Assembly (NCBI GenBank): GCA_002779235.1
Contig: PEXD01000066.1
Location: 1 to 6,998 of the forward strand
DNA: 6,998 nt
Reading direction: 5' to 3'
DNA from: Candidatus Woesearchaeota archaeon CG07_land_8_20_14_0_80_44_23
Lineage (GTDB): Archaea; Nanobdellota; Nanobdellia; Woesearchaeales; 0-14-0-80-44-23
Positions 1 through 6,496 of the stretch are shown in pieces. Made by a program: the position numbers and the translations under genes. How positions within the stretch are numbered: position 1 is the stretch's first letter; the number at the start of each line of letters is the position of its first letter. The notes under the pieces were generated by a model. That model was given only the letters and a program-made list of their open reading frames with translations. It was not told the origin of the DNA and ran no database searches.

Positions 1-362
1 TCTCTGAGCACAAGGGCTGATTTTGTGAGGATTGAAACAGGGAACTGATAGTTCAGGAGCTCCTTGAGAATGTTTCTTGTAAGCCCATATTTTTTCTCCA
101 GGGGCTGATACGGGTCTGTGACCGAGCTCAGTAATATCTCCCCCTTCTTTTTCAGCACCAGCTCTTTTTTAAGAACTTCTACTGCATTTGTCTTCACATC
201 AACAAAGCCGCCCCACGGCTCTTTATGGTTCGTGTATTTTTTCATGAACCTCGCATAGCAGTAGGCGCAGGCGTGCTGGCATCCTGTATAAAGGTTTATG
301 CAGTAGTCAGAGATTCCCGACTTGTTTAGCAGGGATTTGCAGGATACCTCTTTTATTATCAT
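1..362 (-). CDS. Radical SAM protein, SplB/COG1533-like (partial, 5' part only)
   Basis: The gene starts at the ATG on positions 362-360 and runs off the left edge after 120 full codons, so perhaps 40% of a usual 280-300-residue family member is visible. Translated by hand, it carries the radical SAM cluster motif C28-x3-C32-x2-C35 (CQHACAYCYAR), which should hold a [4Fe-4S] cluster that cleaves S-adenosylmethionine. A second signature follows at about residues 80-89 (SVTDPYQPLE), typical of the group annotated as 'DNA repair photolyase' or SplB-like (COG1533). Despite that name, most archaeal members have no proven spore-photoproduct lyase activity, so the substrate is unknown. The start is chosen because a TATA box lies about 28 bases upstream and the family's N-terminus normally begins 20-30 residues before the first cysteine. 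It is divergent from the GNAT-like gene. The radical SAM call is firm, but the exact reaction is not. Confidence 0.88.
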   Translation of the reverse strand, partial: MIIKEVSCKSLLNKSGISDYCINLYTGCQHACAYCYARFMKKYTNHKEPWGGFVDVKTNAVEVLKKELVLKKKGEILLSSVTDPYQPLEKKYGLTRNILKELLNYQFPVSILTKSALVLR

Positions 363-384
363 TTGAAGAAATGCAATCATTCTT

Positions 385-395
385 GTTTATAATAC
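385..395 (-). promoter_or_regulatory. TATA box for the radical SAM gene
   Basis: Read on the minus strand the sequence is GTATTATAAAC, centred about 28 bases before the ATG at 362. This spacing puts transcription start at or within a few bases of the start codon, so the mRNA should be leaderless or nearly so. No Shine-Dalgarno sequence is visible before the ATG. Confidence 0.6.
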
Positions 396-467
396 TTTTT
401 CGCAGGTGTCCAGTGGGCATGTTTTCGTACCCAGCTGGTTGCGAATCTTTCCGTCGCTATCTCCAAA

Positions 468-478
468 AGTTTATAAAC
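468..478 (+). promoter_or_regulatory. TATA box for the GNAT-like gene
   Basis: AGTTTATAAAC, preceded by a purine-rich stretch (CCAAAA) that could serve as the BRE. Its centre is about 26 bases before the ATG at 500, the classic archaeal TATA-to-TSS distance, which implies a leaderless transcript. It also rules out the longer reading frame beginning at 371, because that start would lie about 100 bases upstream of the promoter. Confidence 0.75.
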
Positions 479-499
479 CGCCTGCAAATATTTTTTGCC

Positions 500-1753
500 A
501 TGAAATATACGCTTGAAAAGATATGCGAGTACTCGCCTCACGGCACAGATACAACGTCGCTTTCACTGCTGAAAGAGTTTGCAACAGTGCCATTCTTCAT
601 CCCATGGTACCACAGCCAGGAGTCCAGGAAGGTGTTTCCGATAATAATGAATGAAATTTCAGACATCAACCCTTCGCACAAGGCATTCTCAAAGATAATT
701 GACAGGAACCCATTCTTTGACCATACTGAAATCGCCTATTTTGTAGCCAAGTCAGAGGGGAAGCCCATAGGCAGGGTGGCTGCTTTCATTGACTCCAACT
801 ACAACACAGAGCATGAAGAGAACTCGGGATGGCTGGGAATGTTTGAATGTGTCGAAGACAAGGATATTGCAGAGCACCTGCTCGCATCTGCATGGGAATG
901 GCTCAGCAGCAAAGGATGCAAGAAGGTGATAGGCCCTGCAAAATACAATGCGAACGGCGAGGTGGGGCTGCTCATCGACGGCTTTGAGCACAGCCCGTAT
1001 TTCATGGAACCCTACAACGCCCCATACTACCAGGAATACTTCACATCTTTCGGATTCACAAAGCTTGACGACTGGTTCAGCCACATATTTGACCACACAG
1101 ACGAAAAGATTTACGCCTATGTTGACAGGATAAAAAAGTTGGAGGCCCGCATTCTGGATAAGACTGAAGTCGAAATCAGGAACGGAGAATTCAAGAAAAT
1201 AGATAAGGAGATTGAGATAATTAAGTCCCTCTACAATTCAGAGTGGGGCAAGGGCAACCATCCTCAGTTTGTGAAGATGACTGACCCCGAATTTGCGAGC
1301 CTCGCCAAAGGAATAAAGACAATTGCGCTTGAGGATTTTGTATTTATTGCAGAAAAAAATGGCGTTCCGATTGGCGTTTCAGTAACAGTTCCCAACATAA
1401 ATGAGGTAATCTCGCATTATGACTCTTTGCATCCGGGATACATTCCTTCCAAAAACCCGCTGAGTTTTACAGACATAAGAAGGGACCTTTCAATTTTCTC
1501 AGAAATCCAGAAGAAGAGGCGCGAGAAGGATTTTTCCTCAGTCAGGATTCTTATCATTGGGGTAAAGGAGGGTTATAGGAAAACAGGGATTGATGCCCTT
1601 CTTTACTACAGGACTTTTCAGTCGGGAATAAATCTTGGGGTAAAGGCAGGCAGCGGTTCGGAGACAGCAGAGCGCAACCTGGACATAGTCAGGCCCCTTG
1701 ATAATATGGGAAGGCGCGCCTTCCACTGGCGCGTCTACGAGCTTTCCCTGTAA
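500..1753 (+). CDS. GNAT-like acyltransferase-family protein (YghO-type, function unknown)
   Basis: This 417-residue cytoplasmic protein belongs to a widespread family of roughly 380-420 residues annotated as GNAT-like or hypothetical; Escherichia coli YghO is, from memory, a relative. Signatures in order: NPFFDHTEIAYFVA (70-83), then GKPIGRVAAFID (87-98) as the first GNAT-like strand pair; GMFEC (113-117); GPAKYNANGEVGLLIDGF (145-162); MEPYNAPYY (169-177). A second acetyltransferase-like unit follows, with FVFIAEKNGVPIGVSV (280-295) and GVKEGYRKTGIDALL (354-368), where YRKTGID sits at the place of the acetyl-CoA pyrophosphate loop. The substrate is unknown for the family, and whether it transfers an acyl group is inferred from fold only. 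The start at 500 is set by the TATA box 26 bases upstream. The 43 codons upstream in frame are promoter sequence. It converges with the DUF4139 gene, with seven bases between the two stops. The C-terminal segment after residue 380 looks more divergent than the family norm. Confidence 0.85.
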   Translation: MKYTLEKICEYSPHGTDTTSLSLLKEFATVPFFIPWYHSQESRKVFPIIMNEISDINPSHKAFSKIIDRNPFFDHTEIAYFVAKSEGKPIGRVAAFIDSNYNTEHEENSGWLGMFECVEDKDIAEHLLASAWEWLSSKGCKKVIGPAKYNANGEVGLLIDGFEHSPYFMEPYNAPYYQEYFTSFGFTKLDDWFSHIFDHTDEKIYAYVDRIKKLEARILDKTEVEIRNGEFKKIDKEIEIIKSLYNSEWGKGNHPQFVKMTDPEFASLAKGIKTIALEDFVFIAEKNGVPIGVSVTVPNINEVISHYDSLHPGYIPSKNPLSFTDIRRDLSIFSEIQKKRREKDFSSVRILIIGVKEGYRKTGIDALLYYRTFQSGINLGVKAGSGSETAERNLDIVRPLDNMGRRAFHWRVYELSL

Positions 1754-1755
1754 AA

Positions 1756-1768
1756 TGTTTTTAGTTTA
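1756..1768 (+). terminator. T-rich candidate terminator after the GNAT-like gene
   Basis: A TG-TTTTT-AG-TTT tract begins three bases after the GNAT-like stop codon. Archaeal RNA polymerase can terminate on oligo-T runs without a hairpin. The tract overlaps the end of the convergent gene. The opposite strand has only a weak T run here, so termination of the DUF4139 gene is not explained. Confidence 0.35.
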
Positions 1769-3131
1769 CTGTCTGAAGTATCTGGTAATCCAAGGTTGAT
1801 GAGCCCTCTTTTGCAACATCCACAATGAATTTCACAAGGGTGTTTGTCACCATGTCATACTTCAGGTTTGAGGAGATTATCTTTGAGTTTTCAGGTATCC
1901 TCTCAAGCACGCTTACTTTCTCATCTGTTGCTTTTGAGTTGAAGACCTTGACCTCGTAGCCGTATTTTATCTCCTTGCTTGATGGCGGGTAGTCGTATAA
2001 TGTTTGTTTCTTCTCTGCCCTTATGTCAAATGCCTTCCCGATGTTGAGATCAAGCGTGTCCCCGACGCTTGTGTTTCCAATAGTCGCTTCTCCGATGAAG
2101 TAGAGCATTGAATCTTTTTCCTGGTAGAGGCGTATTGTCCCTTCTGGCATTGGAAGCCCGAGCCCTGCCTTTTTGTCATTTGCTGCGCTTATGTGGACAG
2201 ATGCATTTGTTTTTTGGATGTCAGCATAATATCCGTACCTCTGCCCGAAGTCAACAATGTATTCTTTTACCACAGACACGCCCTGCTTTGAAAAGAAGGG
2301 CATTGATTTTGATTCGCTGTCCTTAAGCGTTATGAGCCCTTCAAGGTCAAACGCCCTGTATTCAAACAGCGGATTTTCCTGGTAGTTGGGTGCAATCTCA
2401 ACATCCTTACTGCCGATTGAAGTGCCCTGCTGCTTTGCGGGAGCCCCTGCAATCAGGGTTATCTGTGCGCCGGAGAAGTCCTGCCCGGAGTTGTTGGTAA
2501 GTGTTATCCTGCTCTCAAGGTTCATTTTATTATTTGAGTCGTCTATTATTGCGAAGTAATTTGAGTCCCAGTCAAGCCCTGCTGTTGCAAGCGAGAGGTT
2601 GAAGTTCCCATTTCCCTTTGTCTGGCTTTTAACAATAAGTTCTAGAGACGGCTCGCTTCTCAATTCCGGGCTTCCCTTATATGTTATTGCTGAAATCTCT
2701 GACGGCTTTATCTCGATGAGAGAGTCAATTCCCTTGAGGTAAAGCTCGCCGTTACTTTCCAGCAGCGTTCCTGAGAATACTTTCGTGCTGTCTTTCATGG
2801 TTACATCAATTTGTTTTCCCTGGTACATCTTAAGAAGTGTCTTCTCATTTATTTCTGGCAGAAGTATTTTCTGCTCGGCAACCTCTATCCCTGGAGAAAG
2901 AGGGCGCACATATATTGTTCCTGCCTCTGCCGATTCAGGTATCTCTGCATATACCGTGTTATCGCCTTTGTTCAGGCTGAAGGACAACTGCTCGTTGACA
3001 AACCCGTAGTTGCTGCTGTATATCACCAGCTGCGTGGGTTGCGCCGTCTTCGCCTTCTTCAGACTGAACATGAAGGGCATTCCCAAAACTATTGTGCCTA
3101 TAACTATTATCTTTTTTGTTATAGAATTCAT
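1761..3131 (-). CDS. DUF4139-domain secreted or membrane-anchored protein
   Basis: A 456-residue protein with a signal peptide or anchor at residues 1-30: two lysines, then a hydrophobic stretch at about 8-23. The mature part should therefore be outside the membrane. Residues 33-90 form a beta-rich N-terminal unit. Residues 101-157 look like a small beta-barrel insert (GKQIDVTMKDSTKVFSGTLL onward), often seen in this family. DUF4139 hallmarks follow: AGLDWDSNYFAII (184-196), NNSGQDFSGAQITLIAGA (213-230), MPEGTIRLY (328-336) and GYEVKVFNSK (391-400). It lacks the long coiled coil of bacterial MuiA-like proteins. Biochemical function is unknown. The start chosen is ATG 3131, because a GGTGG Shine-Dalgarno sequence lies five bases ahead of it. 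A GTG at 3140 would add three residues but overlaps that ribosome-binding site. The gene is convergent with the GNAT-like gene and divergent from the methyltransferase gene. Confidence 0.85.
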   Translation of the reverse strand: MNSITKKIIVIGTIVLGMPFMFSLKKAKTAQPTQLVIYSSNYGFVNEQLSFSLNKGDNTVYAEIPESAEAGTIYVRPLSPGIEVAEQKILLPEINEKTLLKMYQGKQIDVTMKDSTKVFSGTLLESNGELYLKGIDSLIEIKPSEISAITYKGSPELRSEPSLELIVKSQTKGNGNFNLSLATAGLDWDSNYFAIIDDSNNKMNLESRITLTNNSGQDFSGAQITLIAGAPAKQQGTSIGSKDVEIAPNYQENPLFEYRAFDLEGLITLKDSESKSMPFFSKQGVSVVKEYIVDFGQRYGYYADIQKTNASVHISAANDKKAGLGLPMPEGTIRLYQEKDSMLYFIGEATIGNTSVGDTLDLNIGKAFDIRAEKKQTLYDYPPSSKEIKYGYEVKVFNSKATDEKVSVLERIPENSKIISSNLKYDMVTNTLVKFIVDVAKEGSSTLDYQILQTVN

Positions 3132-3136
3132 TAAAA

Positions 3137-3144
3137 CCACCCCC
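3137..3144 (-). promoter_or_regulatory. Shine-Dalgarno sequence (GGGGGTGG) that decides the DUF4139 gene start
   Basis: On the minus strand GGGGGTGG ends five bases before the ATG at 3131 and matches the archaeal anti-SD core (GGTG). It is the only clear ribosome-binding site in the window, since the other genes look leaderless. It favours ATG 3131 over the in-frame GTG at 3140. Confidence 0.65.
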
Positions 3145-3165
3145 AGAGGAGTATAATATTAATTA

Positions 3166-3175
3166 AGTATAAATT
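3166..3175 (-). promoter_or_regulatory. Candidate TATA box for the DUF4139 gene
   Basis: The minus strand reads AATTTATACT, centred about 40 bases before ATG 3131. Transcription would then start near 3145, giving a leader of about 14 bases that just includes the Shine-Dalgarno sequence. A nearer AT-rich element (ATTATAC, 3158-3152) could be used instead but would leave little or no leader. The assignment is therefore tentative. Confidence 0.45.
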
Positions 3176-3200
3176 CTTTTCCCAGTACTGAAAAATCAAA

Positions 3201-3209
3201 ATTTATAAG
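3201..3209 (+). promoter_or_regulatory. TATA box for the methyltransferase gene
   Basis: ATTTATAAG preceded by A-rich bases (possible BRE), centred about 26 bases before ATG 3232. The spacing predicts a leaderless transcript. The element is about 30 bases from the opposing DUF4139 TATA box, so the two promoters share a compact divergent region. Confidence 0.7.
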
Positions 3210-3231
3210 CATCCATACCAACCTGAATATC

Positions 3232-3735
3232 ATGGACGCAAAAGATGAGTATTATGATATAATCGCTGATTCTTATCCTGAACTTCACAGGGACGAGCAG
3301 TTGAAAAAGCTCAGGATAATCAGGGATAGCATAAAAGTAAAGCCGTCTGACTCTCTTCTGGATGTCGGCTGCGGGCCCTGTTTCACTCAGGAACTTTTTA
3401 ACTGCAGAATAGCAGGCATTGACCCGAGCAGAAAGCTTCTTGACAAGGCGGAAAAGCGCCCAAATGTGACTCTTGTCCGGGGGTTTGCAGAGGCACTGCC
3501 CTTCCCCGACAATAATTTTGAAATCGTGATATCAGTTACTGCAGTCCAGAACTTCTCTGACATAGAAAAGGGAATCTCGGAAATAGCGAGGGTGGCGAAG
3601 GGCCCTGCAGCCATAAGCTGCCTTATGCGCTCTGGAAAGCTTTCCCTTGTGCGCAGGGAAATTGCAAGACATTTCAGAATAGAAAAAGAAATTGTGGAAG
3701 AGAAGGACATCATTTTCATACTAAGAAAATTTTAG
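3232..3735 (+). CDS. Small class I SAM-dependent methyltransferase
   Basis: A 167-residue cytoplasmic Rossmann-fold methyltransferase of the Methyltransf_11 / UbiE-like kind. Motif I, which binds S-adenosylmethionine, is LLDVGCGPC at 42-50. The acidic residue ending strand 2 is D64 in AGIDPS, and motif IV-like PFPDNNFEIVIS is at 91-101. The N-terminal YYDIIADSYPELH (7-19) resembles the lead-in helix common in archaeal members. At 167 residues it is shorter than most methyltransferases with a substrate-recognition domain, so it is essentially the core fold. Nothing shows whether the acceptor is a small molecule, RNA or protein. The start is supported by a TATA box 26 bases upstream. The following hydrolase gene is 49 bases away with its own promoter, so cotranscription is possible but not required. 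Confidence 0.88.
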   Translation: MDAKDEYYDIIADSYPELHRDEQLKKLRIIRDSIKVKPSDSLLDVGCGPCFTQELFNCRIAGIDPSRKLLDKAEKRPNVTLVRGFAEALPFPDNNFEIVISVTAVQNFSDIEKGISEIARVAKGPAAISCLMRSGKLSLVRREIARHFRIEKEIVEEKDIIFILRKF

Positions 3736-3744
3736 CCCTCTAGG

Positions 3745-3758
3745 TATATTTATATAAT
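3745..3758 (+). promoter_or_regulatory. TATA box for the anchored hydrolase gene
   Basis: TATATTTATATAAT lies in the 49-base gap after the methyltransferase stop. Its core is centred about 32 bases before ATG 3785, so the transcript would start a few bases upstream of the start codon. There is no Shine-Dalgarno sequence, so leaderless or very short-leader translation is likely. Confidence 0.6.
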
Positions 3759-3784
3759 ACTCTTTCATCTTTCAGGCAAGCAGC

Positions 3785-6385
3785 ATGGCAAAGAAAAAAA
3801 TCAGGGAAATAAAAGAGCACAGGGAAGGCAGGAGGGGCTTAACTGCCAGAAAGAGAAAGTTCTTTGTCCGGCTGTCCATTCTCGCGGTAATCGCGATTAT
3901 AATAATTTCCTCAATACTAAAGCTCAGCTTTGTGGTCAGGGATGAGCTTGTGCTTGACCTCAGCCCTTCGAGCATTTCCATAAACACCACAAACAGGGGA
4001 AGCTTTTCAATTACCTTCAATGCCAGGGTGCAGAAGTTCCTGCTCTGCAGGAGCGAGTGCTCCTACACTTTCAGGGACATCAGCGGAAACACAACACTTG
4101 ATTCAGAAAGGTTTATGCTTTCCCAGCCCTCATTCTCAAGGCAATATAACCTCTCAATCAATAAGAGCGGCGAGGGGCAGCTTGTATACCTCTTTGACAT
4201 AAGCTGCAGGAACATAAAAAGCGCAGTTTGCAGTGCCAGCGGGCAGGACAGGCAGAAGAGCGCGATAATCAGTGTTGACTATTCGCTGTCTGGGGATGAG
4301 CGCTCAAAGAAGGCGGAGATTGAGTCGGGAATCCAGGAGTTCTATGCTGAAAAAAGCGCCTATGATTACTCAATCAATGCTTCAGCAGCCAGCATGGATG
4401 CGCTGGCTTCAGTCCTTCCAAACTCCTCAGCAGAGGAGGCAGAGCTTATCAGCATGAAAGAAAGGGCCTTGTCTGATTCCCTCTCACTTTCCCAGCAGCT
4501 GGACAACATTTCATACCTCTTCAGCATTGATGACTACACTGCCGCCTATTCAGCATTCAAGAACGCGCTTCCTGATGCAATACTTTCGCTTTTTGGCTCT
4601 GCAAAGAACCTCTCAGATTATTCCTTTATTGTTGAATCCGCCTACACTAGAACAATAGCCAATATGGCAGCCCTTTCAAACCTCAACTCTGCTCTGCTTC
4701 CTGAGATATACAATTACTCTGTCAGGGCAGGCAATTCAGCGCTTGCCATAGAGGCGCAGAATGTTTCAGCCATGATTGTCTCATTTTACTCTGAGCTTGA
4801 AAACCGCAGCTATGCCAGCATATTATCCGAGAGCTCATATTCTGATTACCTGCTCAACAGGACAGACACCATGTTTTTAGATTATAGCAATGCAATTGGG
4901 GCAGGATACCTCTCAGCATCCCTTGAGGGAAGGTATGCATACCTTGTAGCATCAGAGTTCGGATACAGCGGCACAGCTGCAGGCAATGTTTCCTCATTTG
5001 CCCAGAAAAACTCCTCACTGCAAGGGCTTTCAGAGGCATGCCTGCTTATGGAAAACATTTCCGGATTCGCAAATATGCACAATTCAGAAGCATCAGCAGC
5101 CCTCGCTTCCTCGGAACTGAAAAACAGCAGCACTTTCCTCTCTTCGCTTAATGCATTCCCGCAGAACGCCCTCTATGACTCTGAGCAGCAGGTTGATTCA
5201 GAGATTTCTGCAATAGAAAACTCCTCGCAATACCAGCAGATTTCTGCCCTTGCATATCATGGAATTGCCAACCACTCAGCCATAAACCTTGCAGAAAACG
5301 CAACAATGGATGATGTCAGAGAAATGGCTTATGTGAATCTTACGCCGGGATTTCAGCAAGTGCTTAACTCAACATGCTCATTCCTGAAAAGCCCCTGCCC
5401 TTCAATTCAGCTGGGCTCAATCGCAAATTTCACACTCCACGGCATAAACTACACTATTCCTGCAATAGGCGCCCCTGAAAACTTTTTCCTGAAGGGCGGG
5501 ACTCCAACATGCTGCTTCAAGGGCTCATGCAGCGAGTGCTGCCCCTCGCCTGCCTGCGCATCAAAGAACTATCCTGTGATATTCATCCACGGGCATCTCT
5601 CATATGACAGGAACTCGCCAGAGTTTGTGATAAACTCATTCGCGGACATGCAGGCAAAGTTTGAGGATATTGCTTATATCTCAGCAGGGCTGATTGACAT
5701 GGATGACAATGTTTCTGAAAGAGAGTGGGGAAGGAACCCTGAGCCGATAAGCGTCAGGGCAAGCTATTACTATGTCTATTACTATGACCTCGGCATCCAG
5801 ACAGTTGAGGCGAGGAAATCAGACAGCATAGAGAACTACGCGATACGCCTGAAGGAGATAGTTGACGAAGTGAAGAGGAGGACTGACTCGCCCAAGGTGA
5901 TAATAGTCGCGCATTCAATGGGCGGGCTTGTGGCAAGAGAGTACCTGCTCCTCTTTGGTGAGGACAGCGTTGACAAGATGGTGACAATAGGGACCCCTAA
6001 TAAGGGGGTAGAAGGCGCTTTTGTAAAGCTCTGCTCTGTCTTCGGCTCCCAGAAGGAGTGCGAGGACATGACAGAAGGCAGCATCTTCCTGAAGCGCCTG
6101 AACAACCCGAACAATGTTCCGAAGAAAACAAGGATTTACACAATCGCGGGAGTGGGCTGCAATACCTATGGAAAGCCGGGAGACGGAGTAGTTATTGCTG
6201 ACAATGTTGTCCTTGACTTTGCAAAAAATTACAGGATTGAGGGGCGCTGCACTGATTTAGTCCAGAGCGACCTTCATGGAAGAATGCTTCAGCCTGAAAT
6301 CTATCCGCAGACCCTGAAAATATTAAAGGAAATAATTGCTGACAACTCAACAGGGCCATTTTCTTCTGAGCTGATAAAAAGATAA
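3785..6385 (+). CDS. Membrane-anchored surface alpha/beta hydrolase (lipase/esterase-like) with glycosylation-rich stalk
   Basis: 866 residues. A lysine/arginine-rich tail (1-29) precedes one transmembrane helix (about 30-50), so the rest should face outside. Residues 51-170 look beta-rich. Residues 171-560 are a Ser/Ala-rich, apparently helical stalk. Residues 576-591 hold six cysteines (C-C-x4-C-x2-C-C-x4-C). The hydrolase domain (about 596-850) starts with YPVIFIHGH, whose HGH (602-604) suits the oxyanion hole. The nucleophile elbow is AHSMGG with Ser711, an A-x-S-x-G form as in some lipases. Asp800 (in PGDGVV) and His831 (in DLHGRM) are the likely triad partners. The order Ser, Asp, His and the spacing fit a lipase, PGAP1-like or class 2 lipase relative. 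Twenty-five N-x-S/T sequons are present, 23 of them before residue 560. The substrate is unknown: an ester, thioester or amide at the cell surface or on a neighbouring cell is possible. Hydrolase fold and anchoring are well supported; activity is inferred. Confidence 0.88.
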   Translation: MAKKKIREIKEHREGRRGLTARKRKFFVRLSILAVIAIIIISSILKLSFVVRDELVLDLSPSSISINTTNRGSFSITFNARVQKFLLCRSECSYTFRDISGNTTLDSERFMLSQPSFSRQYNLSINKSGEGQLVYLFDISCRNIKSAVCSASGQDRQKSAIISVDYSLSGDERSKKAEIESGIQEFYAEKSAYDYSINASAASMDALASVLPNSSAEEAELISMKERALSDSLSLSQQLDNISYLFSIDDYTAAYSAFKNALPDAILSLFGSAKNLSDYSFIVESAYTRTIANMAALSNLNSALLPEIYNYSVRAGNSALAIEAQNVSAMIVSFYSELENRSYASILSESSYSDYLLNRTDTMFLDYSNAIGAGYLSASLEGRYAYLVASEFGYSGTAAGNVSSFAQKNSSLQGLSEACLLMENISGFANMHNSEASAALASSELKNSSTFLSSLNAFPQNALYDSEQQVDSEISAIENSSQYQQISALAYHGIANHSAINLAENATMDDVREMAYVNLTPGFQQVLNSTCSFLKSPCPSIQLGSIANFTLHGINYTIPAIGAPENFFLKGGTPTCCFKGSCSECCPSPACASKNYPVIFIHGHLSYDRNSPEFVINSFADMQAKFEDIAYISAGLIDMDDNVSEREWGRNPEPISVRASYYYVYYYDLGIQTVEARKSDSIENYAIRLKEIVDEVKRRTDSPKVIIVAHSMGGLVAREYLLLFGEDSVDKMVTIGTPNKGVEGAFVKLCSVFGSQKECEDMTEGSIFLKRLNNPNNVPKKTRIYTIAGVGCNTYGKPGDGVVIADNVVLDFAKNYRIEGRCTDLVQSDLHGRMLQPEIYPQTLKILKEIIADNSTGPFSSELIKR

Positions 6386-6465
6386 TTCAGGCATAATCCT
6401 GGCAAAAGTGCACGATTTCTGTGAAGCCGAAAAATTCAAAATTTGTTAGGGCGCAGTACAAAAAA

Positions 6466-6475
6466 CTTTATAAAC
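6466..6475 (+). promoter_or_regulatory. TATA box for the Nudix gene
   Basis: CTTTATAAAC with an A-rich upstream flank (possible BRE), centred about 26 bases before ATG 6497. Its TTTATAAACC core is identical to that of the GNAT-like gene promoter at 470-479. The position rejects in-frame upstream starts such as TTG 6443 and predicts a leaderless mRNA. Confidence 0.75.
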
Positions 6476-6496
6476 CTCGGGAAAATCTGCTTAATT

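Noticed and set aside
371..499. Upstream extension of the GNAT-like reading frame (43 codons)
   Set aside because: It spans the promoter: the TATA box at 468-478 lies inside it, and homologous proteins begin near the MKYTLEK start at 500.
3132..3140. GTG start at 3140 for the DUF4139 gene
   Set aside because: It overlaps the GGGGGTGG ribosome-binding site, and ATG 3131 has proper SD spacing.
3387..3719. Open frame of 110 codons antisense to the methyltransferase gene
   Set aside because: It is a shadow of a gene with clear motifs on the plus strand. It has no recognisable domain and no promoter or SD of its own.
5754..6114. Overlapping open frames antisense to the hydrolase catalytic domain
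   Set aside because: They lie wholly within the well-supported hydrolase gene, have low-complexity Ser/Arg-rich translations and show no family resemblance.
6388..6401. CAGG / CCTG dyad after the hydrolase stop as a terminator
   Set aside because: Only four paired bases and no T tract follow, so it is too weak to call.
6430..6446. A-rich stretch AAAAATTCAAAATTT resembling 3191-3204 upstream of the methyltransferase gene
   Set aside because: A near match of AT-rich sequence at different positions relative to the TATA boxes; most likely coincidence.
6443..6496. TTG-initiated extension of the Nudix frame
   Set aside because: It contains the TATA box at 6466-6475. The Nudix domain begins naturally at ATG 6497.
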